From assembly GCA_016463365.1 (NCBI GenBank), contig JAEMRJ010000099.1:1-8605 (forward strand): 8,605 nucleotides of DNA, read 5' to 3'. The position numbers were made by a program, and so were the translations under genes. The notes under the pieces are model-generated. The model did no database searches and was not told the origin of the DNA. It worked only from the letters and a program-made list of their open reading frames with translations. Shown piece by piece: positions 5,600 to 8,605 of this stretch (its first letter is position 1; each line of letters opens with the position of its first letter). The DNA is from Thermoleophilaceae bacterium (GTDB taxonomy: Bacteria > Actinomycetota > Thermoleophilia > Solirubrobacterales > JACPNS01).

Positions 5600-7336
5600 A
5601 TGCTCGAACGCACCAAGAACCTCGTGCGGGTCAATTCCGGTCCGCTGCTCCTGGCCCTCGCGCTGAGCGCGTTGTACTTCCTGCTCGACCTGCGCGGCGG
5701 CGACCTCGCGGCGCACCTCTACCGCGCCGAGCTGGTCAAGAACGACGGCTTCTTCGTCTGGAACTACAACTGGTACGGCGGGCACTATGTCGTCTCCTAC
5801 GGCGTGATCTTCCCGGCGCTCTCGGCGACGATCGGCGTGCGACTGGCCGGGGCGCTGGCGTACCTGCTCGGTGTGTTCCTGTTCTCGATCCTCGCGCGTG
5901 AAGTCTTCCCGCCGCGCGGGGCAAAGGCGGCCTCGTATGTCTTCGCCCTGGTCTTCAGTGCGACGCTGGTGATCGGCCAGTTGCCCTATGCGCTTGCACT
6001 GGCGATCGGGCTCGCCGCGCTGATCGCCGCCGCGCACGGGCGCAGCTGGATCGCCGCGTTCCTGGCGCTCAACTGCGCCCTGACCAGCCCGCTGGCCGCG
6101 CTCTTCATCTCGTTCATCGCCTTCACGGTCTGGCTGGGCGGGCATCCCTGGGAGACGCTGCGCACGGCGCGCCATGCGTTCCGCACGATCTGGGAATCGC
6201 CCAACCACGCCTACCTGGTGGTCGCCGTCGCCACCGTGCTGCCGGCGACGATCGTTTCACTGCTCTTCCCGGAGGGCGGCGCGCAGCCCTTCGTGTTCGC
6301 CTCGTACTTCGTCGCGGTCGCGGCCACGGCGTTCTTCTGGCTGATGGTGCGCGACTCCCTGACCGGCGATGCCCGGCGCATGCTCGGAACCGGAGTTGTG
6401 CTCTACCTGATCTTCCTCACGGCCAACGAACTGATCCCGTCGCCGATCGGCGGCAATGCGATCCGCCTGGGGATGGTGCTCTTCCCGACGATCGCCGCCG
6501 CCGCGCTCTGGCCGCGGTCGGGCAGGTATGCGCTGGCTGTGATCGTTCCGCTGCTGTGCTGGCAGGGAGCGACGGCAGTGTGGGCGATCGTCACGATTGA
6601 CGACACGGCCGACCCGCACTATTTCGCACCGGTCAACCGCTTCTTCGACAGCCACCGCAAAGACGACGACAAGGTCGAGGTCGTGTTCACTCGCAACCAC
6701 TTCGAGGCTGCCTACGTTGCGGATCGTCACCCGATCGCGCGCGGTTGGGAGCGCCAGCTCGACACCAAGTACAACTCGCTCTTCTATGACGGCACTCTTA
6801 ATCCGCGAACGTACGCGCGCTGGTTGATCGACAACGACGTGCGCTGGGTGGCCCTGCCCAGAGCAGCGACGCTCGACTACTCGGGTCGCGACGAGGCCGA
6901 GCTGATTCGCGCCGGGCTGCCGTACTTGGATCGGTCCGCGCAGTTCAAGAACTGGGAGATCTACAAGGTCACGCTGCCCAGGTCCTCCGAAGCCGGGCCG
7001 AACTTCCGCGACAACGATCCGACCAAGGGGTTCTCGATCAAGCCCGAGCACTGGGGCGTCACAGACACCCGGATTCGCTGGCAGCGCTTCCTGCGTCCGT
7101 CCTACGGTTGCCTGCGCGGCAGCGACGACGGCTACCTGCAGGTCGTGCTCCCGTCCAAGGGAAGTAAGGACGCCGGGGCGGTATCTTCCGTCCCGCCAGT
7201 GGTCACGGTCACTTCTGACTTCTCGCTCGGTCGCCTGGTCGGCGGCGGTTACGTGTGCGCAGAGGGCTGGACCACAGATGAAGAAGGCGATCCCGTACGC
7301 GTGACGCCAGAAACCGACAGTCAACGAGTCCTCTGA
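5600..7336 (+). CDS. Multi-pass membrane protein, GT-C glycosyltransferase-like, with C-terminal soluble domain
   Basis: The 578-residue protein has about ten hydrophobic segments (roughly 14-32, 64-80, 82-100, 112-128, 130-146, 150-178, 204-223, 231-250, 262-276, 288-330), then a soluble region from about 335 to the end. After the first membrane helix comes DLRGGDLAAHLYRAELV (30-46) and WNYNWYGGHYVVSYG (54-68). An acidic residue in this first outer loop followed by such a pattern resembles GT-C-fold transferases and 6-pyruvoyl-tetrahydropterin-synthase-related membrane proteins, which use polyprenyl-phosphate sugars. The soluble part contains ARGWERQLD (380-388), NSLFYD (392-397) and ARWLIDNDVRWVALP (406-420), which look like conserved motifs. 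I cannot name it. No Shine-Dalgarno precedes the ATG, 4 bases after the hydrolase stop, and its stop overlaps the next start, so coupled translation is likely. The lipid-synthesis neighbours suggest a lipid or lipid-linked sugar substrate (inference). Confidence 0.72.
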   Translation: MLERTKNLVRVNSGPLLLALALSALYFLLDLRGGDLAAHLYRAELVKNDGFFVWNYNWYGGHYVVSYGVIFPALSATIGVRLAGALAYLLGVFLFSILAREVFPPRGAKAASYVFALVFSATLVIGQLPYALALAIGLAALIAAAHGRSWIAAFLALNCALTSPLAALFISFIAFTVWLGGHPWETLRTARHAFRTIWESPNHAYLVVAVATVLPATIVSLLFPEGGAQPFVFASYFVAVAATAFFWLMVRDSLTGDARRMLGTGVVLYLIFLTANELIPSPIGGNAIRLGMVLFPTIAAAALWPRSGRYALAVIVPLLCWQGATAVWAIVTIDDTADPHYFAPVNRFFDSHRKDDDKVEVVFTRNHFEAAYVADRHPIARGWERQLDTKYNSLFYDGTLNPRTYARWLIDNDVRWVALPRAATLDYSGRDEAELIRAGLPYLDRSAQFKNWEIYKVTLPRSSEAGPNFRDNDPTKGFSIKPEHWGVTDTRIRWQRFLRPSYGCLRGSDDGYLQVVLPSKGSKDAGAVSSVPPVVTVTSDFSLGRLVGGGYVCAEGWTTDEEGDPVRVTPETDSQRVL

Positions 7337-7959
7337 TGAGCGAACCACGCCCGATCCTTTCCGACGCAGCCCGCAACCGGCTGATCGAGTCGCGCCTGAC
7401 CCCGAACTTCATTTCGATGATCGGCCTGATCGGCAATCTGATCGCCGTCGGCTTCATCTTCAAGGGCTGGTGGATCGCAGCTGGTTTCGCTTTTGCGATC
7501 GGCTCGGCGATGGACCTGCTCGACGGCAAGTACTCGCGCATGAGCGGCAAGGCCACACTGTTCGGAGCGTTCCTCGACTCATCGCTGGACCGCATCGAGG
7601 AAGGCGTGGTGCTGGCCGCAATTGCATGGCAGTTCGCCGAGTACGGCGACTCCGCAGCTGTCACTGCCGTGGTGCTTGCGGTCACCGGTTCGATCATGGT
7701 CTCGTACACGCGAGCCCGCGCCGAGGCGCTCGGGATCGAGTGCAAGGTCGGCATCGCTTCGCGCGCTGTGCGCGTCGTGATCATCTCTGTCGGACTCTTC
7801 CTGGCCGACATCGTGATCTCCGGACACGAGCTCGCGATCCTCAAGGGCGCGATCTACGTGCTCGCGGTGATGTCGCTGTTCACGATGCTCCAGCGCATCT
7901 TCCACGTTTACAAGCAGTCGAAAATTCTCGACGCACAGAAGGCTGCGACCGGGGCTTAG
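7336..7959 (+). CDS. CDP-alcohol phosphatidyltransferase, probable phosphatidylinositol-phosphate synthase
   Basis: Family members join an alcohol to the phosphatidyl group of CDP-diacylglycerol at the inner membrane face. The 207-residue product carries the motif D-G-x2-S-R-x8-G-x3-D-x3-D: Asp60, Asp63, Gly64, Ser67, Arg68, Gly77, Asp81 and Asp85. The usual alanine before the arginine is replaced by Ser67. Hydrophobic segments lie near 27-42, 45-60, 87-100, 107-123, 145-163 and 170-187. FGAFLDSSLDRIEEG (76-90) and YTRARAEALG (124-133) resemble the mycobacterial phosphatidylinositol-phosphate synthase PgsA1 more than glycerol-phosphate enzymes. The inositol-phosphate synthase gene just downstream would supply its second substrate. 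The ATG shares one base with the upstream TGA, so translation is probably coupled. Other possibilities are phosphatidylglycerol-phosphate or archaetidylinositol-phosphate type synthases; family membership is firm, the head group is inferred. Confidence 0.87.
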   Translation: MSEPRPILSDAARNRLIESRLTPNFISMIGLIGNLIAVGFIFKGWWIAAGFAFAIGSAMDLLDGKYSRMSGKATLFGAFLDSSLDRIEEGVVLAAIAWQFAEYGDSAAVTAVVLAVTGSIMVSYTRARAEALGIECKVGIASRAVRVVIISVGLFLADIVISGHELAILKGAIYVLAVMSLFTMLQRIFHVYKQSKILDAQKAATGA

Positions 7960-8004
7960 CAACCAGTTCGCTGTAACCGGGGCACGGATCTGGTGTCTCA
8001 CGCT

Positions 8005-8014
8005 CTATCCTCCG
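8005..8014 (+). promoter_or_regulatory. Possible ino1 promoter -10 element
   Basis: CTATCCTCCG repeats exactly the ten bases found ahead of the hydrolase at 4765-4774. TATCCT (8006-8011) would place a transcription start near 8018 and leave a leader of about 80 bases with a good ribosome-binding site. It overlaps the weak terminator-like hairpin at 8013-8038. No -35 box is recognisable. Weak evidence. Confidence 0.25.
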
Positions 8015-8038
8015 CTGACCGGCAGCGCGCCATTTTTT
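8013..8038 (+). terminator. Weak terminator-like hairpin between the phosphatidyltransferase gene and ino1
   Basis: CGCTG (8013-8017) and CAGCG (8023-8027) form a 5-bp G/C-rich stem around a 5-base loop. Five bases later there is a run of six T (8033-8038), the only such run in this gap. It could end the hydrolase-to-phosphatidyltransferase transcript or act as an attenuator ahead of ino1. The stem is short and the T run is offset, so efficiency is doubtful. The rest of the 137-base gap holds an 8-base direct repeat ACCGGGGC (7948-7955 and 7976-7983) and a 10-base palindrome GCGGCGCCGC (8041-8050), both without clear role. Confidence 0.35.
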
Positions 8039-8081
8039 CTGCGGCGCCGCGCCCCAGCGATTGACAGACACAATCCCCTCT

Positions 8082-8088
8082 GGAAGGA
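8082..8088 (+). promoter_or_regulatory. Ribosome-binding site that fixes the GTG start of ino1
   Basis: GGAAGGA lies eight bases before the GTG at 8097. There is no in-frame ATG nearby upstream, and homology to mycobacterial Ino1 begins soon after, so this site decides the start. Confidence 0.75.
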
Positions 8089-8096
8089 AACCTGCA

Positions 8097-8605
8097 GTGA
8101 CACCTGCACCCAAAGCTTCGACCAATGGCTCAGGCCGTTACCAATCGGACAAGGTTCGCGTCGCCATCATCGGCGTCGGCAACTGCGCCAGCGCATTCGT
8201 GCAGGGCGTCGAGTACTACAAGAACGCCAAGCGCGGCGAAGAAGTTCCGGGCCTGATGCACGTCGACCTCGGCGGATACCACATCTCCGACATCGAGTTC
8301 TCGGCCGCCTTTGACATCAACGTCAAGAAGGTCGGCAAGGACCTCGGCCAGGCCATCTGGGCCGACCCGAACAACACGATGAAGTTCGCGAAGGTTCCGA
8401 AGAACCTCGGCGTGCCGGTCCACCGCGGCATGACCCACGACGGTTTGGGCAAGTACCTCAAGCAGCGCATCACCAAGGCGCCGGGCGAAACCGCCGACAT
8501 CCAGCAGATCCTGAGGGACACGAAGACCGACGTCGTCGTCTCGTACCTGCCGGTCGGTTCTGAAGACGCGACCCGTTGGTACGTCGAGCAGATCCTCGAA
8601 GCCGG
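8097..8605 (+). CDS. ino1: Inositol-3-phosphate synthase (Ino1), N-terminal part
   Basis: The enzyme turns glucose 6-phosphate into 1L-myo-inositol 1-phosphate (inositol 3-phosphate) using NAD in the cytoplasm, the first step towards inositol lipids and mycothiol in Actinobacteria. The 169 complete codons in the window start at GTG. A short variable N-terminus of about 18 residues is followed by [20 protein letters not shown] (20-39), the NAD-binding G-x-G-x-x-A-S loop. Next come [33 protein letters not shown], and near the end [20 protein letters not shown]. These blocks follow the mycobacterial/archaeal short-type Ino1 closely from memory of the family. The window cuts the gene, so the catalytic C-terminal half is not seen. 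It follows the phosphatidyltransferase gene after 137 bases on the same strand, probably with its own promoter, and provides that enzyme's likely substrate. Confidence 0.95.
   Translation, partial: MTPAPKASTNGSGRYQSDKVRVAIIGVGNCASAFVQGVEYYKNAKRGEEVPGLMHVDLGGYHISDIEFSAAFDINVKKVGKDLGQAIWADPNNTMKFAKVPKNLGVPVHRGMTHDGLGKYLKQRITKAPGETADIQQILRDTKTDVVVSYLPVGSEDATRWYVEQILEA

Noticed and set aside
5390..6208. Open frame of 272 codons on the minus strand across the hydrolase/membrane-protein junction
   Set aside because: Arg/Gln/Glu-rich shadow of two well-supported plus-strand genes; no motif or ribosome-binding site.
6257..7348. Open frame of 363 codons on the minus strand opposite the membrane protein gene
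   Set aside because: The Arg/Glu/His/Val-rich sequence lacks any fold-like pattern. The plus-strand frame has membrane helices, tight spacing and a stop/start overlap with its neighbour.
8061..8066. TTGACA, a perfect -35 box ahead of ino1
   Set aside because: At 16-18 bases downstream there is only the ribosome-binding region GGAAGGAAA, with no -10-like sequence, and the start would fall at the GTG codon.

Overview
The window is a conserved chromosomal segment of a high-G+C bacterium. Genes run nose to tail on the two strands, with no mobile element, CRISPR array, tRNA or rRNA visible. Two signs point to Actinobacteria: the order dnaK-grpE-dnaJ-hspR, with a MerR-type HspR as the last visible gene, and a myo-inositol-phosphate synthase of the actinobacterial type. 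DnaK, however, keeps the ATPase-domain insertion usual in Gram-negative bacteria and absent from Bacillus and Mycobacterium DnaK. I therefore lean towards a deep-branching actinobacterial lineage such as Thermoleophilia/Solirubrobacterales; this placement is inference.

Left half (1-4755, minus strand): an endonuclease III-like DNA repair gene is followed by the heat-shock operon dnaK, grpE, dnaJ and hspR (hspR is cut by the window edge). Gaps inside the operon are 50, 9 and 7 bases. DnaK, GrpE and DnaJ form the Hsp70 folding cycle, and HspR is expected to repress the operon with DnaK as co-repressor. A candidate HspR operator (HAIR-like inverted repeat, 12 of 14 arm bases matching) lies at 4048-4068, inside the 3' end of the repair gene. 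Three perfect inverted repeats sit in a row in the part of grpE that encodes its disordered N-terminal tail.

Right half (4780-8605, plus strand): transcribed divergently from the repair gene across a 24-base gap. A probable operon holds an alpha/beta hydrolase with an Asp nucleophile (haloalkane dehalogenase/epoxide hydrolase type), a multi-pass membrane protein resembling GT-C glycosyltransferases, and a CDP-alcohol phosphatidyltransferase; the spacings are 4 bases and a 1-base stop/start overlap. After a 137-base gap comes the 5' part of inositol-3-phosphate synthase (ino1). The phosphatidyltransferase resembles actinobacterial phosphatidylinositol-phosphate synthases, so ino1 would make the head group that it attaches to CDP-diacylglycerol. 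The membrane protein may then act on that or a related lipid.

The only non-coding stretches are 3935-4020, 4756-4779, 7960-8096 and short operon gaps; none exceeds 300 bases. I did not find a clearly novel multi-gene system. The points most worth checking are the displaced HspR operator, the grpE hairpins, the DnaK insertion and the inositol-lipid neighbourhood with its uncharacterised membrane protein.
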